The notes beneath the pieces are model-generated. The model saw only the letters and a list, made by a program, of their open reading frames with translations. It was not told the DNA's origin and ran no database searches. Positions 34,308 through 44,221 of a stretch of 63,528 bases of DNA are shown one piece after another (position 1 is the first letter of the stretch; the number at the start of each line of letters is the position of its first letter). Source of the stretch: Ruminococcus sp. (GTDB taxonomy: Bacteria > Bacillota > Clostridia > Oscillospirales > Ruminococcaceae); NCBI GenBank assembly GCA_017437285.1, contig JAFSBM010000212.1:1-63528 (forward strand), written 5' to 3'. Both the position numbers and the translations under genes were made by a program.

Positions 34308-37034
34308 TTAACTAAGCTGGTAACTCATAATTTCCTCAATGTCATTGAGCATTTCTTTTAAACTTCTTTTGGTTCGAATAAACGAACTATCCAAACCTTG
34401 CTTTCTGATTTTGTCAATCCATTCTATTGCTTCCTCTCTGCTTCGTCCAGCGTTCAACAGCGCATAGTAGATATAAGAAATTTCATTCTCTACAAATGTT
34501 GAAAAAACAATCGGATCATCTGAATTAATTGAAGACATAACACATGTTTCCTCGAGTTCTCGCAATTTTAGTCCGCGATTATTCAGTCGAAGTAAAGGAT
34601 GTTCAGCAATGCTCTCCATATCGCCAATTGTCAAGTTGGAACTAGGATTGGTTTCAATATATAGACCTAAGCGTTCAGCTTTTTTTACTAAATGCTTTTG
34701 TAGTGCAATATAGAATTCAGCATCATCCGATGAAGGTCTAACGAACACAGGGCGGTTGTATATCTCATAAAAGCAGGGACAATAATGCGTACACAGTAAC
34801 TCCTCAAAAGTCCAAAAATCTTTAGTTTTCAACTCTTCTTGCAGATTGCAACTTGATTCCTTTTCACATTTCTCCAAAATATTCTCTGTTAAATTGTGAA
34901 ATTTCGCTTGATACACTCTCCATAGGGTATACACATCTATTCCATGCATATTTTTATGGTAAATCTTATGTGCTATGTCCATTATTTGAAATTGCAGATT
35001 ATCTACTCCGCCTAATTCCATAGATTTTGCATTTTCCCACATCCACAACAGATTCTCTAAATGTTCCATAATCGGAAGCACGGTATTTGGAGTATTTTGG
35101 ATATATCGGTTGATATCAATGCCTAATGCAATAGCATGTCCCAATCGATCTCCCGTGCGGTACTTAAAATGCGTCATAACCTCATCTATGTGTCTCAAGC
35201 CAGAAATAATGTGTCGGAAATCCTCACCAACATGGTATGTAAAGCCTATGTTTTGGATTCTTTGCCTGATAATAGGAGAATAGGGAATCACCTTGTTACT
35301 GCTTCTTACTTTTTGAAAAACCGGAGCAAAAACCCAAGGTTCAGTTGCATTTTCAATAGAAGCCGCATCAATTCCAACAATATAATTAGTCAGTAAGGGG
35401 AACTGTTGAAATAACTCGTTTAACGATTCCACAAATTGGATGTAAGCATCACGCATTGCATTGTAATTTAAACAGCTGTATTTGTCGGCCTTGTCATAAA
35501 TGACACAGTTGAATCCACTAAAGTTATCGGTATCATTTCGTTTGATAAAATGATATACCAGTCCGACTTGAGGATACCTAAAATCATTTTCAAGCAATAG
35601 TTCTTTTGTCTCACAGATGTAATCATGATACGCTCTCAGAATCAGCTGTATCTGGCGTAATGTTGACTCTTTAATGGCCAAGCTACTTTGCGTGCTAGAT
35701 TTTACTCTCGGTGTTATTTTCACCTCAAGCAAACGCAGGTTTCCGAATCGGGATTGTTCTGCAAATATATGTTTATAAGCCAGATAAGCATTTCGATCAT
35801 GCGGTTCGTTCACTATTCTTGGCAAATATGTAGCTTGATCATATCTCGATTGAAAAAAGTCCAATCCGCCTATTTCAGTTTGTTGTATTTTGCGTTGCAT
35901 AAATGTGTTTTTACACCGTAAATAGTGAACAAAACAAGCCTGTAATAAGTTCTCTGTATCGTCATATGGACTCCGTTTCAAAATATGGCTCAACATTTTG
36001 CAATACCAGATATGTTCAGAAGACGTAAATAGACCCTTTTCGCTCTTGTATACTGTATCTAACAGAAAATCATCACCGACATCTTTAGCTTCAAGATAAC
36101 GAGTTTGCTCTACAATCCACTGAATTTCTCTTTTACCGGGAGGCATTAGTTTTTCGTCATGATTTTCGCCAAAAGTCTGAATGTACGAGTCGAAAAAATC
36201 AGTTTTCAGATTATTATTTATACATTTAAAATAATACTCCTCAAACGATTCGCAGCATTCCTCCTCCAAATATAAAGCGGAGTAAAAACGGAACAGTGCA
36301 CAATACCACAGATCAGCAGAGCTTTTATCAAAACTCTCTTGATCAATTTGATATAGCGAGGTATGCCTTTGCCATAAGTACTGATAGGAAATGCCAGCGT
36401 TTAAATGCAGATGTGTTTCTGCAATCCCACGCTTTAACAAAGTCTGGAGCGGAACATCTGCCATACGAATCAGTCCGGATACATTGAACATTTGGCTTGT
36501 CTCAGTTATTCCAAAATTCACGAACGCAGCGGCTATAAATATATCTGGTACACATGTGCGTGTAATGTGATTCCACAACTCTACTTTTTCAAATTGAGGA
36601 TAGTTGGGCAATAATAATTCTTCGGGATCTGACCAGTACCTAAGAGCTACCTCACCATTTCGAAAAGTTATAAATGTTTTAGCAATCTGAAATAAATGAT
36701 CAATATAGAAACGATTTAAGCTTTTCAAATTTGGATTTCTATCAAAATAACTAGTAAAGCGTAGACCTGGGTAAAACTTTTCAATCATCAGCCAAGGCTC
36801 ATCCAGATGATCCCATCGAAGTTCTTCTGAAAATTTTGACAGCAAAGATTTTCTGCTTTTTGCATAATGAGACTTTAATTTCTCCCTTGTTTTCCCATGT
36901 TGTTCGTTGTAGGTGACAAGTTCATGATACGATTTTGCGTAGCAATACAACGGATCATTATAACTAAAATCCGTGTCCATCAATGGGAATAGGAGAATAT
37001 TACTCAAAAGCTGATTATATGTTTTCTTTTCCAT
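34308..37034 (-). CDS. rdrB: RADAR adenosine deaminase RdrB
   Basis: A 908-residue protein with an adenosine-deaminase metal site spread over a long chain: His208 and His210 in ETHLHLN, His601 and Glu604 in YHVGEDF, His633 in GDRLGHAIALG, and Asp839-Asp840 in SINSDDP. This is far longer than housekeeping Ada (~340) and it overlaps by 20 bp an equally large ATPase, which together identify RADAR. RdrB forms a large shell and deaminates adenosine in nucleotides or RNA during infection. All expected catalytic residues are present. AT-rich, consistent with horizontal transfer. Confidence 0.88.
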   Translation of the reverse strand: MEKKTYNQLLSNILLFPLMDTDFSYNDPLYCYAKSYHELVTYNEQHGKTREKLKSHYAKSRKSLLSKFSEELRWDHLDEPWLMIEKFYPGLRFTSYFDRNPNLKSLNRFYIDHLFQIAKTFITFRNGEVALRYWSDPEELLLPNYPQFEKVELWNHITRTCVPDIFIAAAFVNFGITETSQMFNVSGLIRMADVPLQTLLKRGIAETHLHLNAGISYQYLWQRHTSLYQIDQESFDKSSADLWYCALFRFYSALYLEEECCESFEEYYFKCINNNLKTDFFDSYIQTFGENHDEKLMPPGKREIQWIVEQTRYLEAKDVGDDFLLDTVYKSEKGLFTSSEHIWYCKMLSHILKRSPYDDTENLLQACFVHYLRCKNTFMQRKIQQTEIGGLDFFQSRYDQATYLPRIVNEPHDRNAYLAYKHIFAEQSRFGNLRLLEVKITPRVKSSTQSSLAIKESTLRQIQLILRAYHDYICETKELLLENDFRYPQVGLVYHFIKRNDTDNFSGFNCVIYDKADKYSCLNYNAMRDAYIQFVESLNELFQQFPLLTNYIVGIDAASIENATEPWVFAPVFQKVRSSNKVIPYSPIIRQRIQNIGFTYHVGEDFRHIISGLRHIDEVMTHFKYRTGDRLGHAIALGIDINRYIQNTPNTVLPIMEHLENLLWMWENAKSMELGGVDNLQFQIMDIAHKIYHKNMHGIDVYTLWRVYQAKFHNLTENILEKCEKESSCNLQEELKTKDFWTFEELLCTHYCPCFYEIYNRPVFVRPSSDDAEFYIALQKHLVKKAERLGLYIETNPSSNLTIGDMESIAEHPLLRLNNRGLKLRELEETCVMSSINSDDPIVFSTFVENEISYIYYALLNAGRSREEAIEWIDKIRKQGLDSSFIRTKRSLKEMLNDIEEIMSYQLS

Positions 37035-39759
37035 CTTCTTCCACTTTCTCCAACAGCTTGTACCATTGCAATTGCCTTATGATGTTTATCCTCTGAATCA
37101 TACCATTCTTTTTTAATATGTTATAGAAATCAAACATCTTTTGAATATCATCGCTCATAGACAAGTCATCGTTCTCATTTTTAAACTTTTTGATGTGTTC
37201 TGCAATGTAAGCATTGCCCTGAACCTCTATTTTTTCAATGAGTTCTTTATATCCTGCAGGTGTTTCAGAAATTTCAGCCAAATCATCTTCAAGTAAGGCT
37301 GTTAATGCATAACACACGGTTAAAGAATTCTGTTTCATTACAGCATTATGAAATGGAGTTGCTTCTATACGAGTTAATAAAGACATAATTTTCCGCCGAC
37401 TAAGCACAGAATTGCTACTTAAATACAAATACAAGCTTTCCAATGCATGCTTTGACTGATAAGGTATCGTATATTCATGCTCATCCTTAAAGTTGACAAT
37501 TTTCCTTTCAAATTCAGGTGATGGTCCAAAAGAAAATTGTTGCAACAATATATCCAATTCTGCTAAATTATAGTGGATATCATCTGAAGAAACCTTTTGG
37601 CAAGGTGTGTTGGATTCTTCATTTCCCATAAAGTGTTGCTCAATGCTTTCGTTCCATTTTCGACATAATTCCTTATATGATGAACCTGCCAATGGTTTTT
37701 CTCTTACTAAAAACAGCTTATCTCGTTCTTGATAGAATTTATAGAGCAATTCAAAACGAACCACCATTACTGTTAACAACATCTCGCACCATGAAGAATC
37801 TTTCGTGTACTCACTATAAAACTTCTGCGCAATTGTTTTATTTTTACCACGCGGGTTATTTTTAAGATTCACCAGTTCGAATTTTCTGACTGCATACAAA
37901 AAATTTTCTTGATGTTCACGTTTATAAATATCAAAGTTCTTAAGCAATCCATAGTCGTGAAAGAGACTGTATTGACGAAAAATCATGCTGAAATCTTCGG
38001 AACTCTTAATGATATTAACATTGCAAAGATTCAAAAACACTTTGAACTCATCAATGCCATGAACAGTTTTTCTTTGCGGCATCACCAACACAACAAACTG
38101 CTCCAACAGATGCATAAGGGCAAACATCTCCCCAAAGCATTCCGGTTCTGCTTTGTTCTGTTCATAGTATGCAGGCATTTGAAATATCTCCAGTATTTTT
38201 CCATAGTTTACATACAACTGCCAATGTCTCATTTGCTTGAAAATCAATTCCTTGGTATAGCGATAAAATGGCTTGAATTTCACATTGGAGGATATAACAG
38301 CACAAAGAAAGCTATCCAACGCTTCATAAACTTGATTGATGAAGCTGTCCGGAAGTGCTTCACCGTTCTTATAACTGCCTTCCTGCTTATAATAATTGCT
38401 GACAGATTCACGCAAAAGCGCAAGTAAATCAAGAAGAGCAAAATATGCACTCCAAATATCACGAGGATACCTTCCTAAAAAGCTCAAGAAGAAACTTGTG
38501 CTCAATTCATCATTGTCATTGATGACGCTATAAGATTTTAACTTTTTCTTTTGAATCGAAATATTATAGTCGCCGCCTGCACATCTATGTTTTTCAAGAA
38601 TTTCGTCTCTGAAGTTTTTCAATGCATCAGATATTAATTCCTTTATCGTGATATTATCATCCGATATAATCTGAGCTTTATCCAAGTAACTATCAAAACT
38701 TTTGATGTAAAACCGATTGTATATTGGAAAAATCTTTCGCAGGATATCTTCTGTCAATCTGTCAATTTTGTCATATTCTTTACCATAGCGGAGTTCCTTC
38801 AATCGGATTGTTTGTGAATATTCATCCGTAGGCATATAACTCTGTTCAAGCTTCATGAGATCAAATAACCTGAATTCATTTCCTGTCAACGAACGGAACA
38901 TATGATTTTTCACTGCATACTTCAAAGTTTTCTGTGACGCCGAAACAAAAACAACGACATTGGGATGTGATAAGTATTTGGGGAGAAGAAATATTAAGTC
39001 ATTGATGATCTGTGGTTTCAAATCTGCATCATCAATAAAAATGTAAATCATCGGGGTCGTAGAAACCGTTTGAGTGTCGTCTCTACGATGGTGGTATTCT
39101 TTTTCGATGATATATTCCCGATACAGCTTGGCCAGTTTTGTCCAATAATCCGCAAATTTTGAGATCAGCGAAAATGAATAAGAAGAAATTAATGCATCAC
39201 TTTCCGAGGCTTCACCAATTAAGACACGTTCATTCCTACTCTTTTTTACAAAATATGCATCGCTCAATTCTTGAAAGGCTTTGCGTAAACTATTATTTTT
39301 ATTATACTGACAACGCTCAAACAAATTATATTCTTTGCAAGTCTGTTCGTATTCTGTCGAACCAGATTGTCCTATGCATCTGAGCTTATTTTCAAAACTC
39401 TGCAAATGCTCTTTCATCGCAGAAATGATCCAACTGAAAATATCCTCATCTCCGTCAATTAGCTCAGGCATAACCATTGGAAGTACAATATTGAATTTTG
39501 ATGTGTCATCATAACGATGAATCAGCGTCTTAAGGACACTGGTTTTTCCGGCGCCTCTGCCACCCAAAATCGAAATAATATTGTCATATTTCAAATGATC
39601 AAAATGCATGTTTATTTCGGAAGACAGTTTTGCCTCATACGCATTTTTTCTTATTTCTTGTAGCTTTTCGTCAAGCAAAGAAATTGACGGTAATGTTACT
39701 TTCAGTTGAGACTCACTTAAAAGCTTAATTCCATTTTTTGTTGGATTATTCTCTTGCAT
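37015..39759 (-). CDS. rdrA: RADAR ATPase RdrA
   Basis: A 914-residue P-loop ATPase: Walker A GGRGAGKT (residues 66-73), Walker B YIFIDDAD (about 239-246), and a sensor-like VVFVSASQ. The remainder is a long helical region. In RADAR, RdrA assembles into rings that dock on RdrB and deliver the activity. AGGAGG is spaced for the ATG at 39759; the frame is open 20 codons farther but without a ribosome site. The partner rdrB starts inside its 3' end. I rate the identification high because of the paired architecture, not from an alignment. Confidence 0.85.
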   Translation of the reverse strand: MQENNPTKNGIKLLSESQLKVTLPSISLLDEKLQEIRKNAYEAKLSSEINMHFDHLKYDNIISILGGRGAGKTSVLKTLIHRYDDTSKFNIVLPMVMPELIDGDEDIFSWIISAMKEHLQSFENKLRCIGQSGSTEYEQTCKEYNLFERCQYNKNNSLRKAFQELSDAYFVKKSRNERVLIGEASESDALISSYSFSLISKFADYWTKLAKLYREYIIEKEYHHRRDDTQTVSTTPMIYIFIDDADLKPQIINDLIFLLPKYLSHPNVVVFVSASQKTLKYAVKNHMFRSLTGNEFRLFDLMKLEQSYMPTDEYSQTIRLKELRYGKEYDKIDRLTEDILRKIFPIYNRFYIKSFDSYLDKAQIISDDNITIKELISDALKNFRDEILEKHRCAGGDYNISIQKKKLKSYSVINDNDELSTSFFLSFLGRYPRDIWSAYFALLDLLALLRESVSNYYKQEGSYKNGEALPDSFINQVYEALDSFLCAVISSNVKFKPFYRYTKELIFKQMRHWQLYVNYGKILEIFQMPAYYEQNKAEPECFGEMFALMHLLEQFVVLVMPQRKTVHGIDEFKVFLNLCNVNIIKSSEDFSMIFRQYSLFHDYGLLKNFDIYKREHQENFLYAVRKFELVNLKNNPRGKNKTIAQKFYSEYTKDSSWCEMLLTVMVVRFELLYKFYQERDKLFLVREKPLAGSSYKELCRKWNESIEQHFMGNEESNTPCQKVSSDDIHYNLAELDILLQQFSFGPSPEFERKIVNFKDEHEYTIPYQSKHALESLYLYLSSNSVLSRRKIMSLLTRIEATPFHNAVMKQNSLTVCYALTALLEDDLAEISETPAGYKELIEKIEVQGNAYIAEHIKKFKNENDDLSMSDDIQKMFDFYNILKKNGMIQRINIIRQLQWYKLLEKVEEDGKENI

Positions 39760-39858
39760 ACCAGTATCCTCCTGTGATAATAAGTAGTTTATAAATTGCA
39801 AAACAATATATCTGTACAAGTTGAAATAATTCTATGCAATTTATCCTGTTGTGTGGTT

Positions 39859-39892
39859 AAAGAGAAAAGCTGCTAAAGCAGCTTTTCTCTTT
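39859..39892. terminator. Strong bidirectional terminator
   Basis: A 16-bp perfect stem, AAAGAGAAAAGCTGCT with AGCAGCTTTTCTCTTT, with T-rich ends on both strands. It ends the secreted-protein operon coming from the right (minus) and insulates rdrA. Confidence 0.92.
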
Positions 39893-39902
39893 AGTATTCC
39901 AA

Positions 39903-41534
39903 TCATATCTTCATAAGGTTTCGCTTCATTAAGCACAAATCAAATGCATCAATTTTGCCATCAGCACAAAAATCTGCATTTTGCCAACACACTAAATCGC
40001 CAGCACAAAGAAGCCACTTTTGAAGCATTACTACATCAGCAACAGAGAAATTACCGTCAAGATTACAATCGCCCATCATGACCGTTGAGACTTTGTATTC
40101 ATAATGAATTGTTGCAGTTGTTAAGGCATCATTATTTGCTCCAATTGAGATATTATTCCATTCTTCCTCTGAACCGCTATAATAGATATTTCTGAGATTT
40201 TCACACCCACGAAATGCTATCGTTTCAATTGTCATCACATTTTTAGGAATATAAACTTCAATTAGTGAGGAACAAGCATCAAAAGCAGTCGCTGGAATTG
40301 TATCTATCCCTTCAAAAAGAATCACTTTTTTTAGATTCGTACAATAGGAGAATGCTGTTTCTCCCAATGACTGTACTGTATTGGCAATTGTTACATTTTC
40401 CAGATTAGCGTTATTATAGAATGCACCCTTTGAAATTATGATCGTACCACTTGGTACAGTATATGTTGTGTCTTTTTTACCAGCAGGATACTGAATTAGT
40501 ATTTGCTGATTCTTGTCATACAATACACCATTTATACTGGAAAACATCGTATTTTCCTCTGATACAATGAAACTCTCAAGATTATTACAGTCTGTGAAAG
40601 CGTCACTACTAATGGCATCAACACTTGCTGGGATATCTACAGAAACCAGAGAAGAACACCCCAAAAACGCCATTTGCCCAATAGTTGTTACTGTTTCTGG
40701 AATCACAACTGATGTAATAGATGCGTAGAGAAATGCACCGCCCCCAATTTCAGTTACAGGAAGCCCTTCAATCTCTTTTGGGATCACAACATCATTCACA
40801 GAATCAGCAATCCCAGTGATCTCAATATATGTATCATGATTTATATATGAGAAGGACGCAGAAGAAGTTACACCATCAATTCCCGTAGTATCAGCAAGAT
40901 TTACAACACCAAGCACACCACAGCTATAAGTATACTCAATTTGATAAGTGTTAACATTATAAGATGACACTAATCCATTGTTTTGAAATTCAGCAAGCAC
41001 TATTTCTACAGCAGCAATTCTACTCTCCATATCTAGATCCCAGAACCCAACTCTATTTAGAACATTGTCAATGCCATTGTCCACTGTTTCCATATCAGTA
41101 AGCTCTTGCTCGGTAAATCCTTCGTATATGTGGATCGTCACATTATCAGTCTTGCAGATATCTCCATTTGAATTTGTAAAAGTTACATGGTAGGAATAAT
41201 CGCCAAGCTCCTTACCTGATAAACTAAGGTAATTGGAATAACAGCCATCATCCATATACACATCACCATCATCTGGAACTTCAAAACCACCATCATCATA
41301 TAAATCAGCGACCTTTTCTCCAGTTTGAGTATCAATTAATGAGACCGATACGCCTTCATAATCATCGATTGGTGAAGTTGTAAAAAGAATGTTCTTGTTT
41401 TCCGCATCAATTCGAACTGTTTTCTGATCAACACTAAGAGCAACATCAACAGAAGAAATTGCAACAACTGGCACATGAACTATATGCATAGTCACTGCCA
41501 AGCTGATAATTGCGAAAGAAATAAGTTTTCTCAT
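39903..41534 (-). CDS. Secreted BspA-type leucine-rich-repeat protein with dockerin
   Basis: A 543-residue extracellular protein: signal peptide (MRKLISFAIISLAVTMHIVHV), a beta-sandwich-plus-helical module of ~190 residues shared with the next protein, six or so LRR_5/BspA repeats (CSSLVSVDIPASVDAISSDAF type), and a C-terminal type I dockerin (GDCNLDGNFSVADVVMLQKW and FCADGKIDAFDLCLMKRNL calcium loops). The dockerin should attach it to a cohesin scaffold at the cell surface. GGAG precedes the ATG at 41534, 14 bp after the preceding stop. Third gene of an operon following agrB. Confidence 0.82.
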   Translation of the reverse strand: MRKLISFAIISLAVTMHIVHVPVVAISSVDVALSVDQKTVRIDAENKNILFTTSPIDDYEGVSVSLIDTQTGEKVADLYDDGGFEVPDDGDVYMDDGCYSNYLSLSGKELGDYSYHVTFTNSNGDICKTDNVTIHIYEGFTEQELTDMETVDNGIDNVLNRVGFWDLDMESRIAAVEIVLAEFQNNGLVSSYNVNTYQIEYTYSCGVLGVVNLADTTGIDGVTSSASFSYINHDTYIEITGIADSVNDVVIPKEIEGLPVTEIGGGAFLYASITSVVIPETVTTIGQMAFLGCSSLVSVDIPASVDAISSDAFTDCNNLESFIVSEENTMFSSINGVLYDKNQQILIQYPAGKKDTTYTVPSGTIIISKGAFYNNANLENVTIANTVQSLGETAFSYCTNLKKVILFEGIDTIPATAFDACSSLIEVYIPKNVMTIETIAFRGCENLRNIYYSGSEEEWNNISIGANNDALTTATIHYEYKVSTVMMGDCNLDGNFSVADVVMLQKWLLCAGDLVCWQNADFCADGKIDAFDLCLMKRNLMKI

Positions 41535-41548
41535 CAATACACTCCTTA

Positions 41549-44206
41549 TCAATTTGATAATGAAACAGTATCAATCAAGGCTGCCGTTTCATATGTGTTA
41601 TCCCCTGAATCTCGCACTTCAAAAACTAGCTTAACAGGACTTCCTGCAAGTTCGCTTACATCGTAAGTATAAGTAATATAACCAGTTTGGTATGTCGTAT
41701 TATCTCCATTAGGCAGGTTGACATCACTTATTCTCTCCCATGTAGAAGTATCAGTTGATTCAGAAGTTAAAATAACAGTACCATCCATTGTAATCAGTTT
41801 AGCAGTGAAAATATCATTATATCCTTCGCCAATCCATTCCAATGGTTCTTCTGAAATTACATTATACGAAAAACTAAGTTCATTTGCATAAGACGGAATA
41901 ATAAAACTCTGATATAAGCTACTTTCTGTTACTTCATTAGTTCTTGTAGAAATGATTGCCATTCTTTTACCGTACACAGGTTTCAATGACCCCATCTTTT
42001 TTAATATACTAGCATATCCACTATAATGCCATCCCGTCAGCTCTTTAAGGTCATCTTCAAAATCGCCATTTTCTATATATGGATTCACTAAATATTTCTC
42101 TGTTTCACCTGCGATTAGCGGCACAGCCTCATAATAGTCAACACCATTTTTGGAATACTTAAATTCTACAATTCCATCACCATCGCCATCATCAAGCCCT
42201 AATTCAGTTCTACAAAGATTTAATGCTTCATTTGTTGTCATACCATCCAACAAACCCTTTAAGTATAACTCCATATAATCTTGATTAAAATATGAGCCAA
42301 TCGTATTAAAGTTGCCTACTACAGTATCTGCACCCAGTGATAATAATGCATCAGTCATATGGTAACTTATATCGTCAAAAGATTCACCAAATCCGAATCC
42401 ATCACAACTTTGAAGATATATGATGCTATTGTCAAAACTATCTTCAGAATAGTTATCAGTGAAAAAACCGTTAGTTACTGCGTAAACAGGATAGGTCACG
42501 CCATTATAGCTAACTCCGCATTTAATAACTGTTCTAGTGGTACGAAGTTCATACGCATAGTTCTGATCTTTTTCTGCAGAAACTTCTTCAAAGACAGCCA
42601 AAATAATGTCATCGTTACTAAGCTGTCCTCCATGCATAGATAATGAAATAAAATCATAATTACCAATATTCCGCATATCTTCGACTGTAATTTCAGATTT
42701 TAATGTAGTATCTAACCCAGCTGAATTAAGAGCATTGTTTAATTGTGTATAATAGCTAACTCTAAAATTAGCGGGTTCAAAACCATTCATTATGCATGCT
42801 GTCCCATACATACCAACACTTTCAAATAGGATTTGAGCATCAACATCATCAGATGCATCGTTTATTAGATTTGAATCAGTACTCATCCCATCTACAGCGT
42901 CATTTGGTATAACAAAAACTACGCCCTTTACACCACAAGCATACTCAAATTCATAGATATTATGATTAAACAAAATTGAATTACTTTTTACAAGCGCATA
43001 ATCTTCTGTTTCATCACCTTGTGATAATACATGAAGGAGTTCTCTAACAGCCTGAACTTGTTCTTCTTCTGAGGAATTGATATACCCGTTGCTGTTCATT
43101 AAATTAGAAATAGCTTCATCAACAGTATCCATATCATCTAATTCCTGTTGTGTAAATAACTGATAAACAGCTATTGTAGCAACATCAGATTTAACATTCT
43201 TATATCTAGCAATAAAGGACTGATCTCCAAGTTGAGAATTGTCAACATTAACTTTACATGAATAGATACCATCATTCATATAAACATCACCATTGCTGTT
43301 GATGTCACCATCATCGCTCATAATTGCAACTACTTCATTGGTATCCAAAGAAACCAACTCAATCTCATCAACCACAAGATCTGTATCTGCATAAAATATA
43401 ACACTGTTATTTTCTTCACTTGAAAGTTTTCGTGTACTTGCTTCAAGATCTATGTAGTTTTCTGAATTGTTAGGCAACTGAACCAATACTTCCGTCATAG
43501 AGTAACTATCAATCGTCGGATCACCATTTCTTACACCAATAAATCCAATAGGAACACTGGAATTAGCTGCAATTGTTGATGTGTACGTACCTTTCAATCG
43601 ATACTGATCATTACCAAGTTCAGTCACATTAGCCGCCCAGCTTTTTGTAAACTCTTTTATTGTAAAGTTAGTATCAATAGTCAATTCCCAAGCTTCGATA
43701 GGCTCGTCTGTATTGTTTGTAATCACAATTGAGCCATTGAATGAGTCCTCCCATGTATCGCCCATAGACAAAGACACTGTGTACCCATCAGTTTTTTCAA
43801 CTCTAGATTGACAAAAAGCAAAGTATTCTGGAACTTCTGTGCAATTTTTAATCGCATAAGTAATTTTTTTCTCTGCCCCTACCTCAATGTCTGCATTATA
43901 GCCCATGTTTTTAAAATAAATACTTCCATCAGGCGCTGTTATCTTCTCTGCATCAATTACATATTCGATATCGCCATTCGGCTCAAAGTAAAGCATCCAG
44001 TTTTCAATAGTTTCATCACCAGTGTTCGTCAATATAATATCAACAACTTCTGTATCTTCATATGAATTTGTGACTTCATACTCCACAGTAAAATCGTCAT
44101 AGACATAGCTTCTTGATATACCGCTATCGGCAAATGTAACAAATGCACTTGCTTGTATCATCATTACAAGTGATATAAAACCCGCTACTACTTTTTTTCC
44201 TTTCAT
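41549..44206 (-). CDS. Secreted caspase-fold (clostripain/CHAT-like) protein with carbohydrate-binding-like N-terminus
   Basis: An 885-residue extracellular protein. Signal peptide 1-26; two beta-sandwich modules (~30-245) resembling cellulose-binding domains (VSLSMGDTWEDSFNGSIVIT); a module (~260-430) shared with the LRR protein next door; then a likely caspase-fold peptidase with His525 in SLSMHGG and Cys601 in IIYLQSCDGFG, the usual His-Cys dyad spacing; then a C-terminal beta-sandwich (~705-885). No dockerin is seen. AAAGGAG precedes the ATG, 15 bp after the dockerin gene. Probably a secreted protease or self-processing factor of the operon; substrate unknown. Confidence 0.7.
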   Translation of the reverse strand: MKGKKVVAGFISLVMMIQASAFVTFADSGISRSYVYDDFTVEYEVTNSYEDTEVVDIILTNTGDETIENWMLYFEPNGDIEYVIDAEKITAPDGSIYFKNMGYNADIEVGAEKKITYAIKNCTEVPEYFAFCQSRVEKTDGYTVSLSMGDTWEDSFNGSIVITNNTDEPIEAWELTIDTNFTIKEFTKSWAANVTELGNDQYRLKGTYTSTIAANSSVPIGFIGVRNGDPTIDSYSMTEVLVQLPNNSENYIDLEASTRKLSSEENNSVIFYADTDLVVDEIELVSLDTNEVVAIMSDDGDINSNGDVYMNDGIYSCKVNVDNSQLGDQSFIARYKNVKSDVATIAVYQLFTQQELDDMDTVDEAISNLMNSNGYINSSEEEQVQAVRELLHVLSQGDETEDYALVKSNSILFNHNIYEFEYACGVKGVVFVIPNDAVDGMSTDSNLINDASDDVDAQILFESVGMYGTACIMNGFEPANFRVSYYTQLNNALNSAGLDTTLKSEITVEDMRNIGNYDFISLSMHGGQLSNDDIILAVFEEVSAEKDQNYAYELRTTRTVIKCGVSYNGVTYPVYAVTNGFFTDNYSEDSFDNSIIYLQSCDGFGFGESFDDISYHMTDALLSLGADTVVGNFNTIGSYFNQDYMELYLKGLLDGMTTNEALNLCRTELGLDDGDGDGIVEFKYSKNGVDYYEAVPLIAGETEKYLVNPYIENGDFEDDLKELTGWHYSGYASILKKMGSLKPVYGKRMAIISTRTNEVTESSLYQSFIIPSYANELSFSYNVISEEPLEWIGEGYNDIFTAKLITMDGTVILTSESTDTSTWERISDVNLPNGDNTTYQTGYITYTYDVSELAGSPVKLVFEVRDSGDNTYETAALIDTVSLSN

Positions 44207-44221
44207 TTCTATTTCTCCTTT

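Noticed and set aside
34308-37034. Housekeeping adenosine deaminase
   Set aside because: At 908 residues it is far too long, and it overlaps a 914-residue P-loop ATPase; this is the RADAR pair.
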